DNA of 64,000 nt from Halomonas halodenitrificans DSM 735 (GTDB taxonomy: Bacteria; Pseudomonadota; Gammaproteobacteria; Pseudomonadales; Halomonadaceae). The first letter of the stretch is position 1; each line of letters opens with the position of its first letter. The position numbers and the translations under genes were made by a program. Of the stretch, positions 7,098 to 15,709 are shown piece after piece. Where the stretch lies: assembly GCF_000620045.1 (NCBI RefSeq), contig NZ_JHVH01000017.1:1-64000 (forward strand), written 5' to 3'. Below the pieces are notes generated by a model. The model saw only the letters and a list, made by a program, of their open reading frames with translations. It had not been told where the DNA came from and did not search any database.

Positions 7098-8938
7098 TGG
7101 CTAAGCTGTCCAGAAAGAAGATAGAAGTAAAAAGATCAGCGGACATTCTTGAAGTCGCTCCTTGGAATGATTGGTGTGTGGAGGTCGAGTCTGGAAGCTC
7201 TCTAGATGTATCCTTCCTCTACAATGTAGCAGGAGGTCGTTTAATTCAGCAGCAGCTTGCATTGTTGTTGAGAGGACAAAGGAGCAAGAGAGCTGTCGGC
7301 AATAGTGTGATTAGGTTTTTGCGATTTGTAGAGAGCGAAGGCAGTGGAATAAGTGCGCATAGCCTCTTGGGTTATAAAAAACATATCGATAGAAACTTGG
7401 ATGTGAACGTCAATACGAAAACACAATTGTATTCAGCTGCTGCCGGGTTCGTCAAACGGTTGATGGCTGCTAATGTCATTGCACATGAAGTCATACCTAA
7501 AAACTTCAAAAGAGTGAAGCGTAAAGCATCTCCGAGTATTTTTGAGCTATCTGCCATCGAGATGGAGCAATTTGCGAAAGAGAAAGAACAAGAAATTGAG
7601 AGGCTCCAGAAGGAAATGGGGGTAGGTAAAGAGGGGGCTGTCATCATTAAATATGGTAATGAAGTTTTGTCTGCATTTCATGATGGTTCCCTAAAAAGAA
7701 TTCGGGAGTGGGAGGAGGACTGCGAAAAAATTGAAGAAATATTAAGGGAATATGGTGCAGAAGATATCGCTATGCTTGGAAGAATAAGTGATTTTCGCGA
7801 GCGCCACGGTGATTGGCAAAGTGATTTAGTGCCGCAAAGAACTTTTAATGTCGCTATAGGTGTTTTATATGCGCGGTTTAACAGGTTGCTCCCTACATCT
7901 CTAGAATGGCCCCCTGGAGTTAGTGACTTTCTTAAGTCTAGGGGGTGGGGTCCAGCTAGGCTGGCTGCAGCATTTTTCAATAACATAAGAAATTTAAAGT
8001 ATTTTTTAGTCGCGGCGCTTACTCACAAAGGTCTTTTGCCGAATGTAGATAGTGTTGCATTCTATTCCTACATAGACTCCTTTTCAAAAGGGAATGAGCT
8101 AGGAGGTGTAAGTGTCTTTCTGGGTAAAAAAAGGGGGCGAGCTGTAAATGCCACTTTGTCGGCTAAAGACCCGCTATGCAAGGCTTTTATGAACCTGCAA
8201 AAAAGACAAAAAAGGTTACTTTCTGAGGTTTCTGGTGGTGCCAGCTGGTTGAGAAAAGAGCGTTGTGAGCTGTTTGTGATTTATTGTGGAGAGAGAGGTG
8301 GTGATTACCGCTTGAAGCTGGTAGATCCAAGCTCAACTGTAAATATGGTTAGGTATGCAGCTCGAGATCTTTCAGAAGATTATCCAATCTTGAAGTCTTT
8401 GGTAAAAAAGATAACGGGTAAATCTTTTAGGCCTACTATTGTGGCAATGGATGTGGCTGAAGGTTTGCCTCTTTCAAAAGTAAGGGAAAAGCTGCATCAT
8501 GCAGATTTTTCTACAACAGCTGGTTATGCGTTGCGAGTTGAGACACAGTCATCCCTTGAGATAAAGCTTAGGCAATTTCAAGAATATCTTTTGAGTTCTA
8601 GTAGGGAGGGAGAAAGAAGAACAGGCACGGGCTACCTTTGCGGTATTGAAAGTGAAGAGGCTGTTACTTGTAAGGGTGTCGACATGTGTTTTAACTGTGA
8701 GGCTAAGCGTATAATCTTGAAAGATACTCGGTCTCTATCTGAGTGGTTGGCATGGGTTGGTAAGATAAAAAAGAGTGCTGAAAGATTGAAGTATAACAAT
8801 CCTGAAAGATGGAGTGGATATTGGGAGGTGAGGCTTGCAGAGTATGAGTCCCTGATTTCTTTGTGTACGCGTTCAGAGGTTGAAGAAGCCAATAGCTTAG
8901 CGCTTGAAATCGAGCAACATCTCCCATTTTTGGACTGA
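7097..8938 (+). CDS. Recombinase-like protein with eroded active site and C-terminal Cys cluster
   Basis: This 613-residue protein resembles a tyrosine recombinase at its C-terminus, but key positions differ. The usual His-x-x-Arg box appears as FRPT (residues 444-447) with His replaced by Phe. The first catalytic Arg region reads ALTHKGLLP instead of an Arg-Glu motif. A likely His467/His468 and Tyr477 remain in KLHHADFSTTAGYA. Residues 155-215 are a charged, probably coiled-coil insertion. Cys515, Cys525, Cys531 and Cys534 form a possible zinc site. It may act as an accessory DNA-binding partner of the flanking recombinases, as inferred for divergent members of such trios. A TTG three bases upstream is also open, but ATG 7097 fits the overlap with the preceding stop. 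It may correspond to a GMT integrase, which is unconfirmed. Confidence 0.75.
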   Translation: MAKLSRKKIEVKRSADILEVAPWNDWCVEVESGSSLDVSFLYNVAGGRLIQQQLALLLRGQRSKRAVGNSVIRFLRFVESEGSGISAHSLLGYKKHIDRNLDVNVNTKTQLYSAAAGFVKRLMAANVIAHEVIPKNFKRVKRKASPSIFELSAIEMEQFAKEKEQEIERLQKEMGVGKEGAVIIKYGNEVLSAFHDGSLKRIREWEEDCEKIEEILREYGAEDIAMLGRISDFRERHGDWQSDLVPQRTFNVAIGVLYARFNRLLPTSLEWPPGVSDFLKSRGWGPARLAAAFFNNIRNLKYFLVAALTHKGLLPNVDSVAFYSYIDSFSKGNELGGVSVFLGKKRGRAVNATLSAKDPLCKAFMNLQKRQKRLLSEVSGGASWLRKERCELFVIYCGERGGDYRLKLVDPSSTVNMVRYAARDLSEDYPILKSLVKKITGKSFRPTIVAMDVAEGLPLSKVREKLHHADFSTTAGYALRVETQSSLEIKLRQFQEYLLSSSREGERRTGTGYLCGIESEEAVTCKGVDMCFNCEAKRIILKDTRSLSEWLAWVGKIKKSAERLKYNNPERWSGYWEVRLAEYESLISLCTRSEVEEANSLALEIEQHLPFLD

Positions 8939-8941
8939 ACT

Positions 8942-10729
8942 ATGGAACAAATAAAAACCCTAACCTTTGGAAGTCTGTTGCAAGGAATAACAAGCCTTGA
9001 TAAGGAGGGGGAAATATGGTGGCTAGATGCTGACTCCACGCCTGATAAGTGGAGGCTTAAGCAAATGGTCCCCGGATCATCCTCCTCTTACTTCACAGTA
9101 AACTGGCCTCCAGTCAGTAGAGACATAACACCTGCTTCGGCTCATAGGTGGAAATGGTGGCAGGGGTATTCGCAAAGGTTAGCATGTTCCATAATGGAGT
9201 CAGATAAGACCGATGTTAGTAAGACATCTACTCTTTCTATTTACTGTCGAGAAGTTAGAGCGATCGCAGAGTGGTTTTGTTTTTCATGTGGGCTAAGCAG
9301 TGTGCAGGAGGTGAATAGAAAGCATATTGATGCATATGAACAATATCTTAGCAATGCAGGCCTTGCTGTTAATACTGTTTCTTTAAAGTTGTCAGTCCTT
9401 TCTTATATGTTTACGTTGAGCAGAGAGGTTGGAGACGGACTAGTGTTTTCACCTTATATGAATGATATCACTGGGGTGGCAAAAAAGATAGGAAGGAAGG
9501 GGCAGCATACAAAAACAATTTTCCCTAAGCATTTTCTCGGCCTAATAGATTTTGCTTTGGAGAAGGTTGCAGATTCAGAACGAGTGATTGATTTACTTGG
9601 AGGGTACTTGGCTGTTGGTGAAAATGTTAGCAGGCGAATTAGGGGCCGAAAGGTTGAGGCGCAACTTGGGGTAAGTGTTGCCCAGTTGAAGAAAGAGGTC
9701 AGGTTGTTGTACTGCTCTGCTATTCTGGTGATTATGGCTCTTACGGCAATGCGCAAACATGAAGCATCTAGTATAAGCTATGATGACGCTATAGCATCAA
9801 TATCTTCAGAGGGTTATATATCTGGGGTTGTACATAAAACTGCGGGCACGCAGACAGGCCAGAGAACGTCTCGTCCAGTGCCTAAGGAGGTGATAAACTC
9901 TCTGTCTATAATTGTTGAATTAACAAATAAAACTCGTGCTGTCTCAAGTAATTCTGATAGGTTGTTGCTGGATCTTCCTTTTGGCTATGGCATAAGAAAG
10001 GGTGAAAAGCACGATGATACTATCAGCACAAATAAACTATATAAATTATTTGACTTTTTTTCAGAAGAGGCTGGCTTTGATTGCAAGCTTAGACCCCATA
10101 TGATGAGAAGAGCATTTTCTATGATGTGGAGCTGGCGGTTTGATGTTGGGGACCTTGAATATTTATCGAGTATTTTGTACCACAACGATTACCGCTATAC
10201 AAAATCTTATGTTGACGATGAGGATGTGGAGGAGTTTCTCGATAGTGGAGTTAGGGAGTATACGCATGATTACCTTGAGCGAGTTTTAGTAGGAGATGTT
10301 TCGGTTGTGGGAGGAATTAATAGTACGTTGAGAAAATATAAAAGAATTTTTCATGCTAAATTTCATTTAATCTCTCCTGATAGGGTTTCTGATTTTGTAG
10401 ATAGTGTTGTCGCGAGACACAAATATCGTGTTATTCCTAATGCAGATGGTTACTGTTTCATCAATCCTGGAAGAGGCTCGAGAGCGAAGTGTTCAAGTAA
10501 TGGGCGTAAAGAAGACTATTCAAACAGGAGTGAAGTTACTTGTGCATCATGTCCTAATTTCGGTGTTGATAGTACGCGTAGGGAATATTGGATGCGCCGA
10601 AGAGATGCGCATATTAAAGTTATGAGCTATCACGAGCATGAGAAAGGGTTAATGTATGAGGCGGCTTCAGAAGGGGCTAAGAGAGCTGAAGGTATTGTTC
10701 GCCTGATCGATAGGGAGGGTGGAGAGTGA
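8942..10729 (+). CDS. Large tyrosine recombinase with C-terminal Cys motif
   Basis: This 595-residue protein has the catalytic pattern of tyrosine recombinases: Arg271 in LTAMRKHEAS, candidate Lys299 in VVHKTAG, His386 and Arg389 in RPHMMRRAF, His414 in LYHNDYRYT, and Tyr423 in KSYV. A core-binding-like domain (VNRKHIDAYEQYLSNAGL) lies near residues 125-160. After the catalytic domain come Cys505, Cys517, Cys534 and Cys537 (TCASCPNFG), a zinc-ribbon-like tail also hinted at in the preceding protein and reminiscent of Tn554-type transposases. The gene starts 3 bp after the previous stop, and its own stop overlaps the GTG of the next gene. It is probably catalytically active. Confidence 0.85.
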   Translation: MEQIKTLTFGSLLQGITSLDKEGEIWWLDADSTPDKWRLKQMVPGSSSSYFTVNWPPVSRDITPASAHRWKWWQGYSQRLACSIMESDKTDVSKTSTLSIYCREVRAIAEWFCFSCGLSSVQEVNRKHIDAYEQYLSNAGLAVNTVSLKLSVLSYMFTLSREVGDGLVFSPYMNDITGVAKKIGRKGQHTKTIFPKHFLGLIDFALEKVADSERVIDLLGGYLAVGENVSRRIRGRKVEAQLGVSVAQLKKEVRLLYCSAILVIMALTAMRKHEASSISYDDAIASISSEGYISGVVHKTAGTQTGQRTSRPVPKEVINSLSIIVELTNKTRAVSSNSDRLLLDLPFGYGIRKGEKHDDTISTNKLYKLFDFFSEEAGFDCKLRPHMMRRAFSMMWSWRFDVGDLEYLSSILYHNDYRYTKSYVDDEDVEEFLDSGVREYTHDYLERVLVGDVSVVGGINSTLRKYKRIFHAKFHLISPDRVSDFVDSVVARHKYRVIPNADGYCFINPGRGSRAKCSSNGRKEDYSNRSEVTCASCPNFGVDSTRREYWMRRRDAHIKVMSYHEHEKGLMYEAASEGAKRAEGIVRLIDREGGE

Positions 10730-11319
10730 ACAAAAGCAGTGAGATATTTTGCGATGCTATTAGGCGGTCAATAAAAAAACTTGAGGATGAAAGGGTTTCA
10801 ATTACCCAAAAGGCGGTTATTGACAATGCATCATTTGATAATGGCCGGAATGTTGGGAAGTCTACGCTATATCGTAAGGATCCTGTAACAAAAGAGCATT
10901 TTTACAAAGACCTGCTTGTGGAGATTGATGATGCAGCATCAAGGCAGAGAAAGTCTAGAGGCAGGCCTACTAAAAAAGAAACTCTAGTGGAGTTGAAGGA
11001 AAAAATCAGGGAGTTGAAGATAGAGAATCAGGCTCTTGTTGATCAGGTGGTGACACAGGAGTCGGAGTTGATAAAGTTAAAGTCGTTTAAAGGTGTAGGT
11101 GAAAAAGTTGCTCAAGCAAAGGATGACGATATTTACATGCTCGCAAAAACTCTTTTAGAAAAATCTCCTGGTTCCCATGAAGTGCTGGACTCTATCGTAC
11201 GGAGGTATGAAATAGCCCACAGGGGAACTGAGCGACTCGAAGAGATGCAATCTGCGGCCGGAAAGTTATGCCAGGACCTGTTGGGGGTTACGGTTTCGCT
11301 ACCGGGCATGAGAAAATAA
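10726..11319 (+). CDS. Small coiled-coil protein of the recombinase module (TnpC/GmtX-like)
   Basis: This 197-residue basic protein starts with GTG 10726 inside the stop of the preceding recombinase. Its N-terminal 60 residues (ITQKAVIDNASFDNGRNVGK, then STLYRK) look like a helix-turn-helix. A basic SRGRPTKKET linker and a heptad-like coiled coil near residues 85-125 follow. The size, position and layout match the small third proteins of Tn554-like (TnpC) and GMT-type (GmtX) modules, which modulate recombination direction or have unknown roles. It has no enzymatic motif. It ends about 80 bp before ssb and is the last gene of the AT-rich block. Confidence 0.65.
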   Translation: MNKSSEIFCDAIRRSIKKLEDERVSITQKAVIDNASFDNGRNVGKSTLYRKDPVTKEHFYKDLLVEIDDAASRQRKSRGRPTKKETLVELKEKIRELKIENQALVDQVVTQESELIKLKSFKGVGEKVAQAKDDDIYMLAKTLLEKSPGSHEVLDSIVRRYEIAHRGTERLEEMQSAAGKLCQDLLGVTVSLPGMRK

Positions 11320-11331
11320 AGGAAGCCAGCG

Positions 11332-11361
11332 TTCCGTGTAGTCACTAGGCTGTGCTATGCT
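11332..11361 (+). promoter_or_regulatory. Possible ssb promoter
   Basis: TTCCGT at 11332-11337 and TATGCT at 11356-11361 are separated by 18 bp and lie about 40 bp before the ssb start. If the island ends just upstream, ssb would still have its own promoter. The match to the sigma-70 consensus is weak. Confidence 0.35.
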
Positions 11362-11402
11362 GGAAAAAACCATTCAAATACAGAACCTTGGAGGCTATAT
11401 AT

Positions 11403-12089
11403 ATGGCAAGAGGAGTGAATAAAGTCATCCTCATCGGCAATCTGGGACAGGATCCCGAGGTTCGCTTTACCCCTTCCGGCACCGCCGTCGCCAACCTCAA
11501 CCTGGCGACGACCGATACCTGGATGGACCGCCAGAGCGGCCAGCGCCAGGAGCGTACCGAGTGGCATCGCCTGGTGCTCTTCAACAAGACCGCCGAAATT
11601 GCACAGCAGTACCTCAAGAAGGGCAGCAAGATCTACGTCGAGGGCCGTCTGCAGACCCGCAAGTGGCAGGGGCAGGATGGCCAGGATCGTTATACGACCG
11701 AGATCGTGGTCAACGACATGCAGATGCTCGATGGCCGCCCCGGTGGTGGCGACTTCCAGGGTGGCGGCTACGGCGGAGGCCAGCAGCAGGGCGGCTACGG
11801 CGGTCAGCCGCAACAGCAGGCTGGCTATGGCGCTCAGCCGCAGCAGGGTGGTGCCCCCCAGCAGGGTGGCTATGGTACCCAGCCTCAGCAGGGCGGTGCG
11901 CCTCAGCAAGGCGGTGCCCCCCAGCAGGGCGGCGGGTTCGGCGGCGGAGCGCCTCAGCGTCCCCCGCAGCAGCCTCCCCAGCGTCCCGCCCAGGGTGGTC
12001 AGCCGGGTGGCGGCCAGCAGCAGGGCGGCAACTTCGGCGCGCCGGATCCGGGCAGCTTCGACGACTTCGACGACGAAATTCCGTTCTAA
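11403..12089 (+). CDS. ssb: Single-stranded DNA-binding protein SSB
   Basis: This 228-residue protein starts [19 protein letters not shown] and has the OB-fold segments expected of bacterial SSB (residues 1-110), including TEWHRLVLF and [11 protein letters not shown]. Residues about 118-215 are a Gln/Gly/Pro-rich disordered linker built from imperfect PQQGG units. The C-terminal acidic tip ends DDFDDEIPF, the peptide that recruits replication and repair proteins. The protein is longer than E. coli SSB (178 residues) because of this linker. ATG 11403 has TTGGAGG at good spacing, and an in-frame start at 11352 would add non-conserved residues. It coats ssDNA during replication, recombination and repair. 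Confidence 0.98.
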   Translation: MARGVNKVILIGNLGQDPEVRFTPSGTAVANLNLATTDTWMDRQSGQRQERTEWHRLVLFNKTAEIAQQYLKKGSKIYVEGRLQTRKWQGQDGQDRYTTEIVVNDMQMLDGRPGGGDFQGGGYGGGQQQGGYGGQPQQQAGYGAQPQQGGAPQQGGYGTQPQQGGAPQQGGAPQQGGGFGGGAPQRPPQQPPQRPAQGGQPGGGQQQGGNFGAPDPGSFDDFDDEIPF

Positions 12090-12129
12090 TTCGGCGGTCC
12101 TCTGACGCCATGCCGAGGGAGGTACGCGA

Positions 12130-13017
12130 GTGAATCTGCTGGTACTGGATGCTGGCCATTGCCTGAGCCTGGCCCTGGTCCGGGAGGCCAGCCGCCGTTC
12201 GGACACCGAGCTCACCGTCGAGGAGAGCCTGACCCTGGACCCCGCCTGGTTGGCGGAGGTGGCGCCGGCGGCGTTGGTGATTCCACCCCTGTCGCGGCCG
12301 ATCATTGCCGCGCCGGCGGAGGTGACGGCCCATGCGGAAGCGGTCGAACATTGCCTGGAGGTGTGTCGCCAGGCGGATATCCCGCTGGTGTGGTGTGTCT
12401 CCGACCAGCTCTACGAGGATGGCTTCGCCGAGCCCATCGATGAGCATGTCATTCCGCGCCCGCGAGACGAGAGCCTGCGTCGCCTGGTGGTGACCGGAGA
12501 TCGTATCCGTGCCGAGCATCCTCGGCACCTGATCGTGCGGTTGGGCCCACTGTTCGCCCTCGAGGGCAGCCATGCCTGGCTCAACGAGTTGATCGATACC
12601 CTGGTCGATGCCGGGGAGGTGCGTGGGGAAGTGGATGTGACCTGCTGCCCCACCTCGGCAGATGCGGTGGCCATGGCGCTTGTCGGCATGCTGCAGCAGC
12701 AGCAATGCGGTGCCGGCGCCTGGGGAAGCTACCACCTGGCGGGTACCGAGCCGGTAAGCGTCTACACCTTCGTCTCGGTGGTACGCACCCAGCTGGCCAC
12801 TCGCCTGGAAGGGCGTGGCGACCGGCGTGAGCTGGGGCCACTGCGGGCCCTGCATCATCATCACGATCACCCCTTGCGTCGGGTGCTCAACTGCCGACGG
12901 GTGCTGGATGTCTTCGGCGTGCACCAGAAGCCCTGGCGCCTGGAGCTGAGCAAGATGCTCGATGCCTGGTGTCGAGCCAATGCACCGGAGTGTGGCGAGG
13001 AGGAGGGCGCATCATGA
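12130..13017 (+). CDS. RmlD-like sugar-nucleotide-binding (NAD-fold) protein
   Basis: This 295-residue protein looks like a divergent member of the extended SDR/RmlD (dTDP-4-dehydrorhamnose reductase) group. It has MNLLVLDAGHCLSLALVREA at the dinucleotide fold, a WCVSDQLYEDG segment near the usual V(F)DG region, and a LIVRLGPLF strand. The classical Gly-rich GxxGxxG motif is altered to DAGHCLS and no YxxxK pair is obvious, so catalysis is doubtful. The start is GTG 12130 with GAGGGAGG upstream. Its stop overlaps the plsC start (ATGA), so the two are coupled. No rhamnose pathway genes are nearby and the function is unknown. Confidence 0.75.
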   Translation: MNLLVLDAGHCLSLALVREASRRSDTELTVEESLTLDPAWLAEVAPAALVIPPLSRPIIAAPAEVTAHAEAVEHCLEVCRQADIPLVWCVSDQLYEDGFAEPIDEHVIPRPRDESLRRLVVTGDRIRAEHPRHLIVRLGPLFALEGSHAWLNELIDTLVDAGEVRGEVDVTCCPTSADAVAMALVGMLQQQQCGAGAWGSYHLAGTEPVSVYTFVSVVRTQLATRLEGRGDRRELGPLRALHHHHDHPLRRVLNCRRVLDVFGVHQKPWRLELSKMLDAWCRANAPECGEEEGAS

Positions 13018-13781
13018 GGGTGTTGCGCAGCCTGATCTTCTACCTGGGCTACTTTATCGCCATGCTGGTGTGCGGCGTGCTGTTCCTGCCGCCGGCCCCC
13101 TTTCTGCCGCTGGCCTCGCGCTATCGCCTGCTCAACCTCTATAACCACTTCATCATCAGCTGGTTTCGGTGGGTCGTCGGCGTACATTACGACTTTCGCG
13201 GACGAGAGAATGTGCCCGAGGGGGCCTGCGTGATCCTGGCCAATCACCAGTCCGAGTGGGAGACCGTGTACCTGCAGCTGCTGCATCCACCGGTGTGTAC
13301 GGTGCTCAAGAAGGAGCTCTTGAACCTGCCGATCTTCGGCTGGGGGCTTCGGCTGCTGCATCCCATTGCCCTGGATCGCTCGCGTCCCTCCCGAGCCATC
13401 AAGCAGGTGCTTACCCAGGGCAAGCAGCGCCTGGAAGAGGGGCTATCGGTGCTGATCTTCCCCGAAGGCACCCGGGTTGCTCCGGGTAGCCGCAAGCGTT
13501 ACAACAAGAGCGGTACGGTGATTGCCTGTCGTGCCGGCGTGCCGGTGGTGCCGGTGGCCCATAATGCCGGCGAGTGCTGGCCGGGGCGCCACTGGGTCAA
13601 GAAGCCTGGGCGGCTGACGCTGGTGGTGGGCGAGCCGATCGAGACCGCCGGACGCACCCCGGAAGACGTGCTCGCCGAGACAGAGGCCTGGATCGAGGCT
13701 CGGCTGGCCGAGATATCCGAGGTGGCGCGGCCGCGCGACGGGGAGGCCGAAGGGCCACGCCAGGAGACGGCGGCGAACTGA
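13014..13781 (+). CDS. plsC: 1-acyl-sn-glycerol-3-phosphate acyltransferase PlsC
   Basis: This 255-residue membrane protein has a hydrophobic N-terminus (FYLGYFIAMLVCGVLFLPPA). It carries the acyltransferase motif NHQSEWET, an HX4E variant of the usual HX4D box, and the LIFPEGTR substrate-binding motif. It acylates lysophosphatidate to phosphatidate at the inner membrane. ATG 13014 overlaps the previous stop (ATGA). The C-terminal 25 residues are polar and probably disordered. It faces the fabA-fabB operon across a shared palindromic terminator. Confidence 0.93.
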   Translation: MRVLRSLIFYLGYFIAMLVCGVLFLPPAPFLPLASRYRLLNLYNHFIISWFRWVVGVHYDFRGRENVPEGACVILANHQSEWETVYLQLLHPPVCTVLKKELLNLPIFGWGLRLLHPIALDRSRPSRAIKQVLTQGKQRLEEGLSVLIFPEGTRVAPGSRKRYNKSGTVIACRAGVPVVPVAHNAGECWPGRHWVKKPGRLTLVVGEPIETAGRTPEDVLAETEAWIEARLAEISEVARPRDGEAEGPRQETAAN

Positions 13782-13816
13782 GCCGTCGCGAAGGCTCATG
13801 GTGTCGGGTCACGGAT

Positions 13817-13850
13817 ACGAGAGAGGCGCCCCGCGGGGCGCCTCTCTCGT
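13817..13850. terminator. Bidirectional terminator between plsC and fabB
   Basis: These 34 bp form a perfect palindrome with an extremely GC-rich stem, placed exactly between two convergent genes. A strong T-tract is lacking on either side, but position and stability support a shared terminator. Confidence 0.75.
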
Positions 13851-13875
13851 TACGTCGCGGGGACCGCGCGCCGGG

Positions 13876-15093
13876 TCAGTCCTGGAACTTCTCCAGCACC
13901 AGGCAGGCGTTGGTACCGCCGAAGCCGAAGCTGTTGGAGAGCACACGATCTACGCTTACCCCGTCGCGGGGCTGAGTCACGATATCGAAGCCGTCGGCCT
14001 GCTCATCGAGGGTATCGATGTTGGCCGAGGGAGCGATAAAATCGTTCTCCATCATCAGCAGCGAGTAGACCGCTTCCTGCACGCCGGTGGCGCCGAGGGA
14101 GTGGCCGGTCAACGACTTGGTGGAGCCGATCGCCGGGGTGTTATCACCGAAGACCTCACGAATGGCGCGAAGCTCGGAAATATCCCCTACCGGCGTCGAG
14201 GTGCCGTGGGTATTGATGTAGTCGATCTTGCCGTCGGTGGTGGCCATGGCCTGGCGCATGCAGCGCACCGCGCCCTCACCGGAAGGGGCGACCATGTCGT
14301 GACCGTCGGAGGTGGCCGCGTAGCCGGTTACCTCGGCATAGATCCTGGCCCCACGGGCACGCGCATGCTCGAGTTCCTCGAGCACCAGCATGCCGCCACC
14401 GCCGGCGATGACGAAGCCATCCCGAGCCTGGTCATAGGGACGCGATGCCTGGGTCGGCGTGTCGTTATACTGGGTGGAGAGGGCGCCCATGGCATCGAAC
14501 AGGCAGGACAGCGTCCAGTGTTCCTCCTCGCCGCCGCCGGCGAAGACCACGTCCTGCTTGCCCATCTGGATCTGCTCCACGGCGTTGCCGATGCAGTGCA
14601 CCGAGGTGGCGCAGGCAGAGGAGATGGAGTAGTTAACGCCCTTGATCCTGAAGGGGGTCGCCAGGCATGCCGAGACGGTGCTGCCCATGGTGCGGGTGAC
14701 CCGGTAGGGCCCCACGCGACGCAGGCCCTTCTCGCGCAGGACATCGGCGGCTTCCACCTGGTTGGCGCTGGAGGCGCCACCGGAGCCGGCGATCAGGCCG
14801 GTACGGTCGTTGGATACCTGCTCCGGCGTCAGGCCCGAGTCTTCGATGGCCTGGGCCATGCTGACATAGGCGTAGGCCGCGGCATCGCCCATGAAACGAC
14901 GCTGCTTGCGGTCGATCAGGGCATCTAGATCGATATCGACTACGCCAGCCACATGGCTGCGGAAGCCGCGCTCGGCGTACTCTTCCTTGAAGCGAATGCC
15001 GGAGCGCCCTTCCTTGAGCGCCTCTAGAACCTGCTGTTGGTCGTTGCCCAGGCAGGAGACGATGCCCAGGCCGGTGACTACCACTCGTCGCAT
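13876..15093 (-). CDS. fabB: 3-oxoacyl-ACP synthase I FabB
   Basis: This 405-residue condensing enzyme begins [17 protein letters not shown]. It has catalytic Cys near residue 163 in SSACATSVH and the two active-site histidines in [11 protein letters not shown] and [11 protein letters not shown]. FabB elongates cis-3-decenoyl-ACP and is required for unsaturated fatty acid synthesis. ATG 15093 has a clean AGGAGG upstream, while an in-frame start at 15204 would overlap fabA. It sits 13 bp downstream of fabA on the same strand, the usual fabAB operon. Confidence 0.97.
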   Translation of the reverse strand: MRRVVVTGLGIVSCLGNDQQQVLEALKEGRSGIRFKEEYAERGFRSHVAGVVDIDLDALIDRKQRRFMGDAAAYAYVSMAQAIEDSGLTPEQVSNDRTGLIAGSGGASSANQVEAADVLREKGLRRVGPYRVTRTMGSTVSACLATPFRIKGVNYSISSACATSVHCIGNAVEQIQMGKQDVVFAGGGEEEHWTLSCLFDAMGALSTQYNDTPTQASRPYDQARDGFVIAGGGGMLVLEELEHARARGARIYAEVTGYAATSDGHDMVAPSGEGAVRCMRQAMATTDGKIDYINTHGTSTPVGDISELRAIREVFGDNTPAIGSTKSLTGHSLGATGVQEAVYSLLMMENDFIAPSANIDTLDEQADGFDIVTQPRDGVSVDRVLSNSFGFGGTNACLVLEKFQD

Positions 15094-15106
15094 GGAAGCC
15101 TCCTGA

Positions 15107-15622
15107 TCAGAAGTTCGCGGTGGAGGTGAATAGGCCGACGCGCAGGTCGTTGGCCTGGTAGATGTCCCGGCCGTCGACGGAAACGGTACCGTCGGCCATG
15201 CCAAGTATCAGACGCCGAGTGATGATGCGCTTGATATTGATCCGATAGGTGACTCTCTGGGCATCGGGCAGAATCTGACCGGTAAACTTTACCTCGCCAC
15301 AGCCCAGGGCGCGACCCCGGCCGGGGTGGCCGAGCCAACCCAGGTAGAAGCCTACCAGCTGCCACATGGCATCCAGGCCCAGGCAGCCGGGCATGACCGG
15401 GTCGCCGGGGAAGTGGCAGTCGAAGAACCACTGGTCGGGATGGATATCGAGCTCGGCAATCAGTTCGCCCTTGCCGTGTTCACCACCACCTTCGGTAATG
15501 GAGGTGATACGGTCGAGCATCAGCATGTTGGGGGCCGGCAGCTGGGCGTTCCCGGGGCCGAAGAGCTCGCCACGCGAGCAGGCCAGCAATTCGTCGCGGT
15601 TAAAGGAGTGTTGCTTGGTCAC
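15107..15622 (-). CDS. fabA: 3-hydroxydecanoyl-ACP dehydratase/isomerase FabA
   Basis: This 171-residue protein has FabA's catalytic His70 and Asp84 in [18 protein letters not shown], at the same positions as in the E. coli enzyme. It dehydrates 3-hydroxydecanoyl-ACP and isomerises the double bond, committing carbon to unsaturated fatty acids. It is the first gene of a fabA-fabB operon. Together with FabB it shows that this bacterium uses the anaerobic-type pathway. Confidence 0.97.
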   Translation of the reverse strand: MTKQHSFNRDELLACSRGELFGPGNAQLPAPNMLMLDRITSITEGGGEHGKGELIAELDIHPDQWFFDCHFPGDPVMPGCLGLDAMWQLVGFYLGWLGHPGRGRALGCGEVKFTGQILPDAQRVTYRINIKRIITRRLILGMADGTVSVDGRDIYQANDLRVGLFTSTANF

Positions 15623-15709
15623 AGAGTCATTCCGAGAGTCGAATGTTATTAGGGGCGTAGTCTACTGCTCGTGAAAGGTGAATGCACGCGGCTGCGTCGG
15701 CGGGATGCC

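Larger units (their letters stand above)
5700..11330. mobile_element. AT-rich four-gene recombinase module, probable end of a mobile defence island (GMT/Tn554-like)
   Basis: Four rightward genes, three recombinase-like and one small coiled-coil protein, are joined by overlaps or gaps of only 3 bp. They are much more AT-rich than the genes on either side. Two or three large tyrosine recombinases followed by a small helical protein is the layout of Gamma-Mobile-Trio islands and of Tn554-type transposons (TnpA, TnpB, TnpC). The module ends about 80 bp before ssb, so one island boundary is probably between 11,320 and 11,400. The adjacent BREX operon would be cargo and the other end lies off the left edge. 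Exact limits and attachment sites were not identified. Confidence 0.7.

Noticed and set aside
5973..11319. Recombinase-in-trio (RIT) element
   Set aside because: RIT elements have three similar-sized recombinases and terminal inverted repeats. Here the sizes differ, a small coiled-coil protein follows, and no matching terminal repeats were found at both ends.
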